A DNA stretch of 64,000 bases, taken from positions 203,335 through 267,334 of the forward strand of contig WIXG01000067.1 in the NCBI GenBank assembly GCA_009869945.1. The letters are read 5' to 3'. Shown in pieces: positions 9,601 to 20,435 of the stretch. Position numbers and translations under genes: made by a program. The number at the start of each line of letters is the position of its first letter. Positions within the stretch are counted from its first letter, which is position 1. The stretch is from Mesaphorura yosii. Lineage: Eukaryota > Arthropoda > Collembola > Poduromorpha > Tullbergiidae. Below the pieces are notes generated by a model. It had not been told where the DNA came from. It saw only the letters and a program-made list of their open reading frames with translations, and ran no database searches.

Positions 9601-12211
9601 TAGTCTTACTCTTCTACTAATTTGTCGTTCTACTTCCAAAGACCAATCCAATGCTGCCCATACAATTGGAACCTGCATTTTAAAAAAATCTATAATCTTT
9701 ACAGGACAACCTCCTCCCACCCGACCAACGCTGCTCGTACGCGTGTGGGAAGCGCCCTACAGGCCCTCTCAACCGTAAACAACTCATAGAGTTCATCAAC
9801 AAGATCGCCATGGAGACCCCTGATCGCCCTGAACTCAAACCCTACATAGCAGGGCAAATACGTGGCAAAAAGTATACCCCCCCAGAACGCCCTCTAACCA
9901 AGCAGGAGGAGGAGATTGCGGTGGATTTGGGGGATGAGTACGAGCAAGCACTAACGAATGCGAGTGAGGAGGAGCTGGTGGATTTGGCGGGTGAGGGCAG
10001 ACTTACGATTGCCCGTGGGCAGTTGAACATCATGTTTCTTCCGTTTTCCGTGTCCATGACAACTCGCTAAATTTCTCTCTATCTTATAGCCATCCTCGGC
10101 TTCCACTCGATGATGAATCAGGAGCAGTACCATAGCTCTTTACTAAATAAAGGACAGAAGTTAGGGCTTGGTTTCCATGGCACTGCGAAGGCGTATCAGC
10201 CGAAAGCGCTCCCGATGGAGCCCCCAAACCAAACTGATCTTGAGAGGTCAATACAAGCTTTGAAAAGTGATGATTATAATCTTGTCAAGTTGAATTTGAA
10301 CAATATACCGGTGAGTGTGCACGCTTTCTGGCAACTTTCCTTTGGTGAGACACTTTTTAACTAATCCGACGTATGCGCAGATCAATGAGGACGAGTTTGA
10401 ACGGCTGTTTGAGGCGCTCAGGTCAAATACGAGGTTGGAGTGTTTGAGCCTGAGCAATACTCAGTTGGGGGATAAGCCTGGCTTGCTGTTAGCAGCGGTG
10501 CTCGAGAAGAACGGGAGTCTGAAGAAGTTGAAGTGAGTGTTCGAGTGTATTTTTTCAAATGGGGGAATTCTAAATTCTTCTAAATCTACAGCGTCGAGTC
10601 AAACAACCTCTCCCCACCCACAGTCTGCTCCCTTGTTCGGGCTTTGCTACAGCAAAAGTACATTGAGGAGTTTCGGGCGTCGAATCAGGTATGAACTTCT
10701 TTGGCCACTGACGAGACTCCTTTTTACTATCAGTGTCTTACAGCGCCAGCAAACCCTCGGCAACAAGATGGAAACTGAAATCACTAACCTCATCGAGCAG
10801 AACCCTACTTTATTGAGGCTTGGGTTGCATTTGGAGTACAACGACGCCCGTAACAGGGTTGCGACGCATCTGCAGAGGAATCTGGATAGGAGTGAGTCCT
10901 TAAATACTCTTCAAATATAGTCCCCCACCCTACAAATAGACCCCCTCTTCTATTTACCCCTCCCCCCGCAAAATGAAACACGAACTATCTCGTGTGTGCA
11001 TGTACGGAAATGGTAAAGAGAGGACAGCCGCACTCCGCGTCCAGCTGCGAAGGGAGGAGGACGGGGTGCGGATCGTGGGGGCGGCGTGAGCCCTGCAGGT
11101 GCCCTCCCTCCCTCACCGTCACAGAGAGACATGAAGGGTACACTCACTTTTGTGTGTGTGCAGTGTAGACCAGCTTTATTAAAATAGAAAACATTAACCG
11201 AGAATGCTGGCGATTAACATGTTTTTATACGCGAGTGTGAGGTTTTCCTGTTTTTCGAGTTTTTCTTCCCGAGACTAATCGCATGCCTCGTGTGCTCTGT
11301 TTTCTTCTTGTGTGTTAAGAACGGCTCAAGCGAATCGGGCGTGATGTGCCGCCATCGGAGTGAGGCGCCCACTGGCAACTGTTTGGGAGAAGGTAATATT
11401 TCTTGTCTTTGTGCAATTCTCGTGCTTCGTGTTTGTTTTACGCCATAGCAACGACGACCCCACCCTTTAAAAAAACCTCTCTGTCTCGGGACCGTCGTCC
11501 TCACCAAATGTGTGTTCCTCTCCTGTGTATTTCCAGAGCGCCGCTCCAAACGAATCGGCTGATGAGCACTCGCCATGGGAACGCCGACAAAAACTTTTCT
11601 CGCCTTTTCTCTTTTGTACAGACTCGTTAATACTTAATGTCACTAGTTTAATGATTAAGTGGTTATCAAGTTCATCGTCCAAGTTCACTTTTTATACCGC
11701 CATCCCGCATCGTGTCCCTTGACTACTACTGCTACAATGTGTCCGATAAGTAGAGACAGGATCCGAGGGAGTTGTTAAGGTATGCCTGCTGTATATAAGA
11801 AATTTTGCGTGTGCTAGAACCTCTTGCGAGACCTTCCCATTTTGTAAATGACACGGATTTTTTTTGGTGACCACCCTACTTTTTTTGTCGTGAGACGAAT
11901 TTTTTTTGGTGACCACCCCTTTTTTTGACGGGATTTGGTGTTTTCCCATTTTCCCCCCTGCCGTTTGACGAGGAAATACGATTTTTTTTTGCAACTCCCA
12001 TTTTTTAGTACTCACATTTTTATGATGGCAGGTGGCGATGGTTTTTTAAAACTGATATTAAGTTGATGTTTTTTTTTATAAATGTATAGTTTCCATGGTC
12101 CCACAAACTGAAACCCCTCTCTTTACTCTTGTAGGCAGGAAGACGCGGATGGGCCTCTCGCCCCGAAACCTCGTTCAGGGGATGACGCCGTCGAGGAGCC
12201 CCTCTTGCTGA
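6524..12211 (+). CDS. tmod: Tropomodulin, actin pointed-end capping protein
   Basis: Common exons: 9440-9595, 9705-9990, 10090-10310, 10381-10532, 10592-10688, 10744-10891 and a last exon at 12135-12211. All phases are consistent. The sequence matches tropomodulin throughout: RKLYGRDLSEYEHMDVDELL (actin/tropomyosin-binding N-terminus), PPDQRCSYACGKRPTGPLNR, IRGKKYTPP, AILGFHSMMNQEQY, and then leucine-rich repeats from LNLNNIP to HLQRNLDR. It caps the slow end of actin filaments and binds tropomyosin, for example in sarcomeres and the membrane skeleton. Two alternative phase-0 first coding exons were found at 6524-6652 and 7964-8020, and an internal ATG at 9461 gives a third possible start. 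The final exon, about 1.24 kb downstream, adds a basic tail ending SRSPSC and is the least certain part. A polyadenylation signal lies at 12338-12343. Confidence 0.93.
7964..8020 (+). other. tmod: Tropomodulin alternative first coding exon 2 (19 residues)
   Basis: The exon encodes MTTATMEPPRYFGFTSFEQ and ends at CAG|GTGAGC in phase 0, so it can replace the upstream leader. The surrounding 7.1-9.4 kb has no other recognised coding sequence and probably holds separate promoters and 5' UTR exons. Confidence 0.65.
11850..11940. repeat. tmod: Short direct repeat in the last tropomodulin intron
   Basis: The unit ATTTTTTTTGGTGACCACCC occurs twice, about 45 bases apart, in a T-rich stretch. Nothing else is recognised in this 1.24-kb intron apart from G+C-rich and T-rich blocks. 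Confidence 0.5.
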
Positions 12212-13221
12212 GGAAGATTATGGAATGGATGCGAATAGGACTAAGATTCACTAGGATTAATCATACTGTAATGTTACACTGCACCGCCCTGTGATGGGCT
12301 CCTTTTAATCATAGTGAGACGTACTGTGTACCAGTGGAATAAATAAGTGCTAATTTAACTTCTCTGTTCTAAGGACGAATTCCAAAGAAAAAAAAATAAT
12401 ATGTATCGAAAGTGGTCACGAGCGGGCCACCCTTCAAAAGAGTATTAACACGAGTGTAGATCTTTTAGTGTTGGGATGACTTGTAAACTTGTAAATAACC
12501 CCATGGAATAAAGCCATTATCTTTAAGCTAAGAGACGATCAGTGAAAAACAGAGTTCAAACACCGCTCTCAAAGGATGATACCGGTTAAGCCCCTGCTTC
12601 TGGCTAAACGCTAGCGATTGATGAGACATATATCAATCGAAAGCTTATACCCCAAGGGCCACAAAGAAAAATATATTTCGCATCGAGATTCCACTGCCCG
12701 AGCCCATAGTGGCCTGCTTCCATTCACGATTTTGACCGCAGATATCTCAGTAACGAGGAGGTGGAAAACAAAATATTATGTTAACCCGAAGTGCCCAATC
12801 GATAAAAAAAAATACTCTAGTTGGGCTTTGCTCCATATCTTTGGTTCTTGTGACCCGATGTTTGTCCTCGATAGCTCACTTTAAAGCCCAGACCTTACAG
12901 ATTCCGATTTTCGATCCAATTGGGTCTCAAGAAATCACCGCGAATCAGTATTTGCCGAAGTTCGGCAAAACGGACAAAAAATTGATCATCACCCATTTTT
13001 CGAAGTCTATCAAACGAGCACAAACAACCGACCCGAACAAAGAGCTTGTTAGCTTTCATTTTCTTGTATTCGAGGATCTCAAAACAACCCAAGTCTTTAT
13101 CTTATCAGTTATGAAATCACAAATCACCATATTGCTCTTGCGATGCCTGTCTAATTTGCCTATCTATTCTCTTTTTGGTCTGAATTTTAAATCTGCTCCT
13201 GTTCCATGCTTCATTTGCAGC
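12212..13221. other. Tropomodulin 3' region and spacer
   Basis: It holds polyadenylation signals at 12338-12343 and about 12505, a block repeated at 14464, and open frames without recognisable conservation (for example 12778-13230). A first exon of the unknown gene that follows could lie here, but I could not fix its borders. Confidence 0.4.
12502..12573. repeat. 3'-UTR-like repeat, copy 1
   Basis: The block starting ATGGAATAAAGCCATTATCTT and including AAAAACAGAGTTCAAACA recurs at 14464-14532. Both copies contain an AATAAA signal. Confidence 0.6.
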
Positions 13222-14048
13222 GTTGAGTGACAAATTCGCAGCCAATTCTTTCCTTCCACCTGTTAATACTCTACATGTAACTAATAAATTATTGTACGAT
13301 TGTCAAGTGCAGTTCCAGTCCAGTTCCAGTCCAGTTCCAGTCCAGATCCAGTTGTCAACTACGAATCAAATCTACTCGTGGAATATGTGGTAAGTAATCC
13401 CGATTCTCAGAAGGGAACAGCAACACCCCAAAATAGCATGAAAAAGGGCTCCAGGCGATTCCTTCAATTCCAATGTCAAGGCAGCAAGCAGCAAACACTC
13501 TCATGCACTCGCATTCCCATTCGCATTCCAGTGTTGTCCCTTACTTCAGAACTGAACTGTTATTTACACGAACACGACCATTTATTCTTTCACTGCAGGA
13601 ATTCACAAGGAGCTGCGTTTAACACTTTCCGAGGTCATTGGGCAGATTTTAAACACGACATAATGACGCGTTCGGAGGGGCATCACGTGCCAACCCACGC
13701 TCGGGAGCGGATTCTTACTTTAGTTGCTTCAATCGATGCACTCATGAAGATTTTGCCAAGCGCACCACAAAACCATGAGGTAATCGTCTCGGAAATTCTG
13801 CAATACTCTAACCTCCTCAAAAACGAGTACTTTCTCTTGACTGGCCTCCATGTCGCCTGGTAAGTGCATTCTTAAGTAGTCATAGACATTCAAGGTTCAC
13901 GTAATTGCAAATGCAACTAATTGACCTTCTCGCATTTCAGGTGAGCAGGACGTTGGGGCCACCCACGACGGAGGAAGAGGAGCCGGCCATCCTGCTCGAT
14001 GCCATCGCCCGTGACAGCCTCCCTTCGCCACGCACTTCTTTCAATTAA
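13222..14048 (+). CDS. Unrecognised spliced gene, 5' end uncertain
   Basis: Three joined coding segments fit: 13222-13389, 13599-13859 and 13949-14048 (stop TAA). They use donors TG|GTAAGT at 13390 and TG|GTAAGT at 13860 and acceptors at 13598 and 13948. The frame then stays open across all three. The first segment would need an upstream exon donating one base, or translation could begin at the ATG at 13385 just before the first donor. The visible protein has a Gln/Ser/Pro-rich stretch produced by a tandem CAGTTCCAGTC repeat, a helical part (RERILTLVASIDALMKILP, IVSEILQYSNLLKNEY) and an acidic then polar tail ending PSPRTSFN. I do not recognise the family. The last join depends on using the second of two adjacent acceptors, because the first gives an immediate stop. 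Confidence 0.5.
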
Positions 14049-14692
14049 ACAACTGCCATTGGTAACTAACAATGATCTTTCAAAATTCGGCCGTAATATT
14101 TCCAAATTCCAAAGAGCAAACAATTCAACTTAACAGTCGTCTAAATTGAAACACGATTGTACTGCGTAATTTATTGAAACTGAAAAATTGGTGGAAAAGG
14201 GCGAGTTTGAGGTGAATAAAAATACTCGATGACAAGTGAGAAAAATACGTATTTATAATAAACCTAGAAAAATTTTATTTCGTGATTCGTAGTAGCTATA
14301 AAAGTTAAGAAATTCAGAACATCCGGAGGCAACTCACAGTGAATTATTTGTAGGTTTGCAGCACCGGATTGAGGATTGGGGTCCTCTTGCTTGTTCACCA
14401 ACTCTGTCCGAAGAAGGAGCCCATTCCTCGAGTGTTGGCTTGCCTGGCGACGCCGCTGGGGCTCATGGAATAAAGCCATTATCTTAAATAAAGCTAAGAT
14501 CAGCGAAAAACAGAGTTCAAACAACCCTCTCAAATTTATTAATCAATTGGAAACCGGGAGTAGTTGACAAACATAACACATGTTACAAATTTTAGTAGTT
14601 AGTAGAAAAGTGTAATTACAGTGTGTATTCCGCGAAGTGTTATTGCCATGGAGTTTATTATTCTCGCCACCTCTCCCCGTAACCTGAGAATG
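14049..14692. other. Spacer between convergent genes, with repeat copy
   Basis: It holds the 3' ends of the unknown plus-strand gene and of minus-strand HDAC6, whose AATAAA lies at 14654-14659 on the minus strand. The second copy of the 3'-UTR-like repeat is at 14464-14532. Confidence 0.5.
14464..14532. repeat. 3'-UTR-like repeat, copy 2
   Basis: It matches 12502-12573 with small indels (an extra AAATAA after CATTATCTT). Confidence 0.6.
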
Positions 14693-17600
14693 TCAAGGCA
14701 ATCCTGTACCAAACTTGCTCCGGTGGGCGGAGGATTTGTACGGGCGGAGGGCCTGCAGAAGAAAATCTTCGTTGCCATCACAATACACTCAAATAACACG
14801 ACAATCCGGACAAATTGGCTCACCACACAGTCAATATAAGCATCGCACCCGTAGCACCAAATCGATAAATCAGAGCAGCTAATAGCCAGTCTGTGACCTG
14901 TCTCTGTAAAATGCTGCTGCATGTGCTTGTTGACGTAGCGACTGCAGTGAGGCTGTAAAGATTTGAGAGCGGTCAACGTCGAGTAAACATTTTTAAAAAA
15001 GTACCGGCACTCACCCCAAAGCAACTGAGGCACACCCAGTTTTCTAACGTATTCCCGCACTCTTCACAGTCTTTTCCAGTGTCCATCCCGCCAGGTGGCA
15101 GGACTCCTAAATCAGAGTCCAGATGGGGGCAGTAATCAAGTGGCTCTACTAAATACATTGCCTCGTTTCCATCGTAGACCTGCTCATTTCCAAAGATTAG
15201 ACTATAGGCGTCGGCGATTGTTGAAGGAGCAGCTGCACTGCATCCCCCGACTGCCCCCTCCAGGATCTGTACATCATCAGAGGTGTATCCTCCAACCGCC
15301 TCCAGCTTGTGCTCGTTAGCCTGTAGCGAAGGTGGTGCGTCCACGCGCAGCTTCTGCAAGCCCTCCATGAGCTCCTTTTCTAGGTAGTCTCCTGCCTTTA
15401 CGGGGCACTCCTCCGGGACTATCTTATCGAAAGCTGATAAGCTCGCCCAGTACTCACTCTGGACACTGATCACATCTTGAATCGATGCCATAGCTTTTCC
15501 TTTAACCTCCCCCAACTGAAGTGCAGGAAGCGGATCCCCCAACAGAACCCTCGTGCAACTCGCCATCGAGTAAGAAATGGATTCAAGGTTGTAGCCCCCC
15601 TCTAATGTGAGGATTAGCCTACCATTAGCCAGTGGTTTTAATAGGTGAGTCATGTGCCCATAGCACTGTGGAGTCACACGGTAGCCTGTAAAGAAAACGA
15701 ATTATTGGAGTCAGTGTGATCATCTAAATACTCGTACTCACCGCCAAGGGGGTCCCCCACCGCCGCATCGAACCCAGCAGAGACGAGTACCAACTCTGGT
15801 CCGAACTCGTAAGCAATAGGGAGTATAACATTTATGAAGGCCGCCATGTACTCTTCGTCCCCCATACTTCCACCGCTGAAGGGGATATTTACATTGTAAC
15901 CCAGGCCGGGACCATGCCCTACTTTATCGTAGTCAGCCTCTCTGCTGCACGGGAAGAAGGATCCTCCATCGTAGCGGTGGAGGGAGATGTAAAGTACTCG
16001 TGGATCAGAGTAGAATGCGTGCTGAACCCCGTTCCCATGGTGAACGTCCCAGTCTAGTAGTAGGATTCTGTGGGGTAGAAAAGGAGGGGGTAAAGATTGG
16101 AGTGTCGTGTTGTGTTGTTTGAAAAAAGGACCTTTTCAATCCAAACTCCTGCATCGCATATTTAGCTGCTATGACCACATTATTATAAAGACAGAACCCG
16201 CACGCGTAATCTTCTTCAGCGTGATGGCCAGGGGGGCGGATGACTCCTATGCCAGACTGTAGATTCCCAATCAAAACTTCTCTTACTAGGTTCAATAGCC
16301 CACCGGAGGCTAGGAGGGCAGCCTTGTTAGAATTATTATTCAAGAAGATTGAATTGTAACGCTCTTGAAGTTTGCTCAATTCCTTCATGGGCATTGTAGA
16401 AGTGCGCCCCATCTGGTCAATGTGCTCCTGCCCATGGAAGAGAGCCAGCTCTTCTGTAGTCGCCTCCCTGGCTTGTACACTGACACACCTCCCAACCAAC
16501 CCGTACTCTTCGTGTAGAGAGTGGATCCTGGAAATCCGCTCTGGGCGCTCGGGGTGGTTCCTGCGCAGAAATACAGAGTGTAAAAGGAGGTTACACTCAG
16601 AGGTCTTGCACTCACCCCTCTTGATTCCGATGCCCCATCATCTTCTCATCATATAAATAACCAACTTTGTTTTTAGCTATGGCCAAGTCCGTTGTGAGTA
16701 TTAGTCTGTCTAGTAATTTATCTAGTTGCTCAAACTCTTCTTTTGATTGGAGTGGATGGCAGTCCCTTGTTGGGTATAAGAGGGGTAGTGGCTCTGTCCA
16801 TAAATACTCAGCTTTTGGTTTGTGCACATTGTCATCATCAGCAGCGGAGGTCCGAATACACTTCAATCGTAGCTGCTCACGGAGGAGGGAGTGGTGTGAG
16901 AGTACAATATTAACGAGCCTGCAATTATTCGTAAAGTGGTTTGGTGTTTCAGTTCCCAAGATTCGTGCAACTCACTCTGGCATTGGCTGGTCCACCGTAC
17001 TTCCTATTAAAGGGCAGGGGTCTCCCAACAGAGTTCTTAAGCTTAGAGCGGCCGCCTCGGATAGTGATTTGATGCAGTAGCCCCCTTCTAAAACTACAGC
17101 TAATTTTCCTTTAGCAAGTCCTAACAGGGGGTGGATCAAGTGTGGGTAACAGGAAGGCTCGAGTAACATTCTCCCTTCGGGGCAGCCTATGGCGGCGTCA
17201 TACCCAGCGGAGATCAAGACGAGGTCCGGTGCAAACTGCGGCAAGTGTTGGATTAGACTCCTACATGCTAAATGCGGAAAAGTGTAGGAAAATGCTAAAC
17301 TCACCCCGTACGCCATTGGAAGGAGTAACTGCATCCATACAGCTAGAAATTCATTGTTCCCCATCCCCGTCTTGTTGAGGGGGACATTCATATTGTAGCC
17401 GTGTCCTTCCCCTGAACCGACCCAGTTCCAGTTGGACTCAATCAAATTTGGCCAGAATAACCCATCCTCGTAACGGTGCGTGGAAAAGTAGAGGACCCTG
17501 CGCAGCATTTACATGAATGTGGTATGGTGAGGGGGCTCCCTAAAAAGACCTCACCTCGGATCCCCATAAAACATCTCCTGACTCGCCTGCCCGTGATGAA

Positions 17601-18473
17601 CGTCAAAATCCACTATTAAGATCTTTTTCGCTTTTCCACTCTCAAGCGCATGCTTGGCTGCTATGGCGACATTGTTAAAGAAGCAGTATCCGCAGTAGGT
17701 TGACTCTCCTGGAATTTAGTCGGATTTAGTGGGAGACTCATCAGAGTTCAGCCTAATAAGACTCACCGGCATGGTGGCCTGGAGGTCTAACTATAGCCAT
17801 CCCGTTCATTATCTTCCCCTCTAATATACTCTCAACTAATTCTATAACGCTCCCTGCTGACAGTCTAGCTAAATTGTAGGTTGATGGATGGAAGTAGATC
17901 GAGTCGTACTGTGAAGAGTGGTTTTCTAATATAACCTCATCTTTCTCATTACAGATCGATTCAAGCTTGGTAATGTGCTCTGGAGTATGTTGCAGCTTCA
18001 ATTCTTTTAATGTGGCTAGTCGGGGTTGGATGAATGTGCAGCGCTGGAGGAGGCCGAGTTGAGTGCACCTGCAGCACGGAGAGAAAATGAGGAAATGGGC
18101 TGCGGTAGTAGAATAAAGAAAAGTACCTGCGCAACACCCCCTCGAACCTCTCTGGCCTCTCTGGATGGGTATTGTCCCATAAGTTTCTGTGCTCTACCAT
18201 GCGAGTATCGTAAGTGACTCCAGTGGGGCCGATTTTGAGAGAGAGCGAGTCGCGGGCCTGTGTACAAGAGTGGAAATTACTCATCTGTGGGGGGCAATTG
18301 TTGGCATAACAAACCTCCCCCATCCGATCAACAACTGTAGGCATGACCAAGGTTGGCTCTGGCTTACGACTCTTTGCAGCCAGTTTTGCTTCAGCGAGGG
18401 ACATCTTCCCACTCTTTCGGGGACTCCTCCTCGGTGGTTGCCCACCGCTACTTCCTGTAGGTGACGGCTCCAT
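14693..18473 (-). CDS. HDAC6: Histone deacetylase 6: tandem deacetylase domains plus UBP zinc finger
   Basis: Eleven exons: 18473-18127, 18068-17767, 17708-17555, 17497-17305, 17235-16976, 16918-16616, 16560-16132, 16067-15742, 15685-15015, 14952-14824 and 14752-14693. They total 1,057 residues with all phases closing. The architecture is that of HDAC6, the cytoplasmic zinc-dependent deacetylase of tubulin and other proteins, which also binds ubiquitin ends. Deacetylase domain 1 has [33 protein letters not shown] and LEGGY. Domain 2 has [50 protein letters not shown] and LEGGYN. The zinc finger follows ([31 protein letters not shown]) and the protein ends SKFGTGLP. The frame is also open upstream to 18554, so a longer N-terminus is possible. 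The donor of exon 7 (AG|GTCC) is weak. Confidence 0.96.
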
Positions 18474-19090
18474 CACCCTCAACTGCAGTGTATGAAATAG
18501 CTGCACCACACCCACCTGGCTGCACTCCAAGCGCACAAAATGGTCCTGACCCACCAGAAATCAAATCCGCGAACTGAGAACTTCCCGGCTGTCGGAAACT
18601 ACTCTGCAAAAATATTTTTCAAAACTGGAGCCCGGTCCTCGGACTCCGAGTCAGAAGTTTGAGAGTCGGCAGTCGGAGAAGAGTAGAAGAGCGGACTGTG
18701 TAGCTACTGCTGCTGCCCTATAGCGCAGAGCACACTACCGCTACACAATCACATGGCCCCCATACACTGTTACATTCACTCCTCTCATTCACAATCTCTC
18801 CTCTGCACTCGGCACATCTGTTCTCCTCTCCTCGGATCACGGATCTCTTTCTCTGGTCTCTCCTGCAGTCAGGTAGAGCAGAGCTGATTGTAGATTTAAT
18901 TCCGTGTGTCATATTTGTTTGATTCCTCGAGAGGAGAGTGATTTCCTCCCCTGAACCCTAATCGTTGGAGCCACCTCCCCTTCTCCGTTAGAAAAGAGAG
19001 AGGTGAGCTATCACGTCCGACCGGCCCCCACCCACACCTGTTTCTGAATACGATCTCTCTCCCGTAGCCACCGCCAGCCGAAACGGAGCA
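18474..19090. promoter_or_regulatory. Divergent promoter region between HDAC6 and CDV3
   Basis: 617 bases separate the two head-to-head start codons. No TATA box was noticed. The spacing suggests a shared bidirectional promoter plus both 5' UTRs. This is inference from layout. Confidence 0.5.
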
Positions 19091-20047
19091 ATGGCCGACC
19101 TCGAAGACTTCTTCGCGAAGCGCGACAAGAAGAAGAAAACAAAGAAGTTTGAATCGGTTGACATTGACAATGTTGCTAAGGTTTTAGAAGAGAAGGCGAG
19201 AGAGAGGAAGAAGAATGAGCAGTACGTTCCTCCACCAGGGGTGGATGGCAGTGTAGAGCAGGGGGTGAGATTGCATTTATTATTGGGGGAGTGAACCCCT
19301 TTCTTAACTCTCGTCTTCATATCCTCCGCAGACGCCCTCCTCCCGCTCTGAGGACGCGGAGTGGAAGGAGGAGGTGGAGACTGCACCCGATTTCACAGGG
19401 TTGAAGATACAAGAGTTTACGTTAGAAGAGGAGAAGGGGGAGGAGAAGGAGGAGAAGAGTACTACTGTTATAGATGGGGGCCCCTGGGGGAGGGGGAAGG
19501 TGGAGTCAATGACCGCCACTGCACAGGCTCCGCCTCCGAAAGAAATAAAACCGGAGTTGCCGGCTATTGTTGCCGTAGCTACTCCAGGCGCTTCTGGAGA
19601 GGGCGCGCCTCCACCCTCCGCCACAACTTCCTCAGAGGAGGAGAAGCCACCCCAGGAGGGCGTCCCTGCAGCAGAACAGGCTGGAGGAGAAGCGGAGGGT
19701 AAAAAGTACCTCACACCGCGGCAGCGGGTGGAGCAGCAGGCGGCTGCTAAAACTGTGACTGCAACACCAGCTGCAGGACCACCTTCAGCAGCCCCACAAC
19801 TCCCCTCCTCCGCCGGCGGAAAGTACGTCCCACCCAGTCAGCGGCTCGGGGCAGGGGGAGGAGGTGAGTTACTTTAAAAAAGTATTCAATCCTCATTCGT
19901 GTTCTTAATGCTAATGCCCCCCTTTTTGATTCAACAGCCCCCACCCCGAGCACTACCCCAAAAGCCCCCACCCGGAGAACAGCAGCCCCCAACATCCAGT
20001 CCGAGTCCAACTTTCCGAGCCTCGGAGCAGCAGCGGGCAAGAGTTGA
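19091..20047 (+). CDS. CDV3: CDV3 homolog
   Basis: Three exons: 19091-19264, 19332-19863 and 19938-20047, giving 271 residues (vertebrate CDV3 is about 260). The N-terminus MADLEDFFAKRDKKKKTKKF is the conserved CDV3 opening. The middle is low-complexity and rich in Glu, Pro and Ala, with two short repeats of the KY(L/V)xPxQR type (KKYLTPRQR and GKYVPPSQR). The end NIQSESNFPSLG is the conserved C-terminal motif. The biochemical role of CDV3 is not well known. The protein is predicted to be largely disordered and cytoplasmic. AATAAA lies at 20142-20147. Confidence 0.93.
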
Positions 20048-20435
20048 GGGAGAGAAGCATTTTAAGAGAAGCATTCATCCAACCTCCAATAATTTGAAAT
20101 TCTTTTGTAAACCCTCCATACATATAAAATATGGCGGTGAAAATAAAAAATGAATTGATTAATTCTCTCTTCAATGACCATCTCTGCAATTTCGCTTGCA
20201 TGGCAACCACCCGCACTTGCTTCTTGTCTCTTTCTCGCACAAACTCTCTCGTTTCCTCATCTGACCCATCCTCGTGCCTATCGCGTGAAGACCAAAGTGC
20301 AGGCTGCTGCGGAGAGATTCGTGAGAGAATTCAAACCCCGAAATTCAAATCTCGTTCTTCTCGTGTTCATTATTTTGTCCCCTGAACCAAAATTCTGTGA
20401 AAATTGAATTAGTGTTTTGGTAGCCCCCACCAGAG
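20048..20435. other. CDV3 3' UTR and PDK 5' region
   Basis: The 388 bases between the two plus-strand genes hold the CDV3 polyadenylation signal. No additional coding sequence was recognised. Confidence 0.5.

Noticed and set aside
15095-15319. Plus-strand open frame inside HDAC6
   Set aside because: It is a shadow of the minus-strand HDAC6 exon, with no independent conserved sequence.
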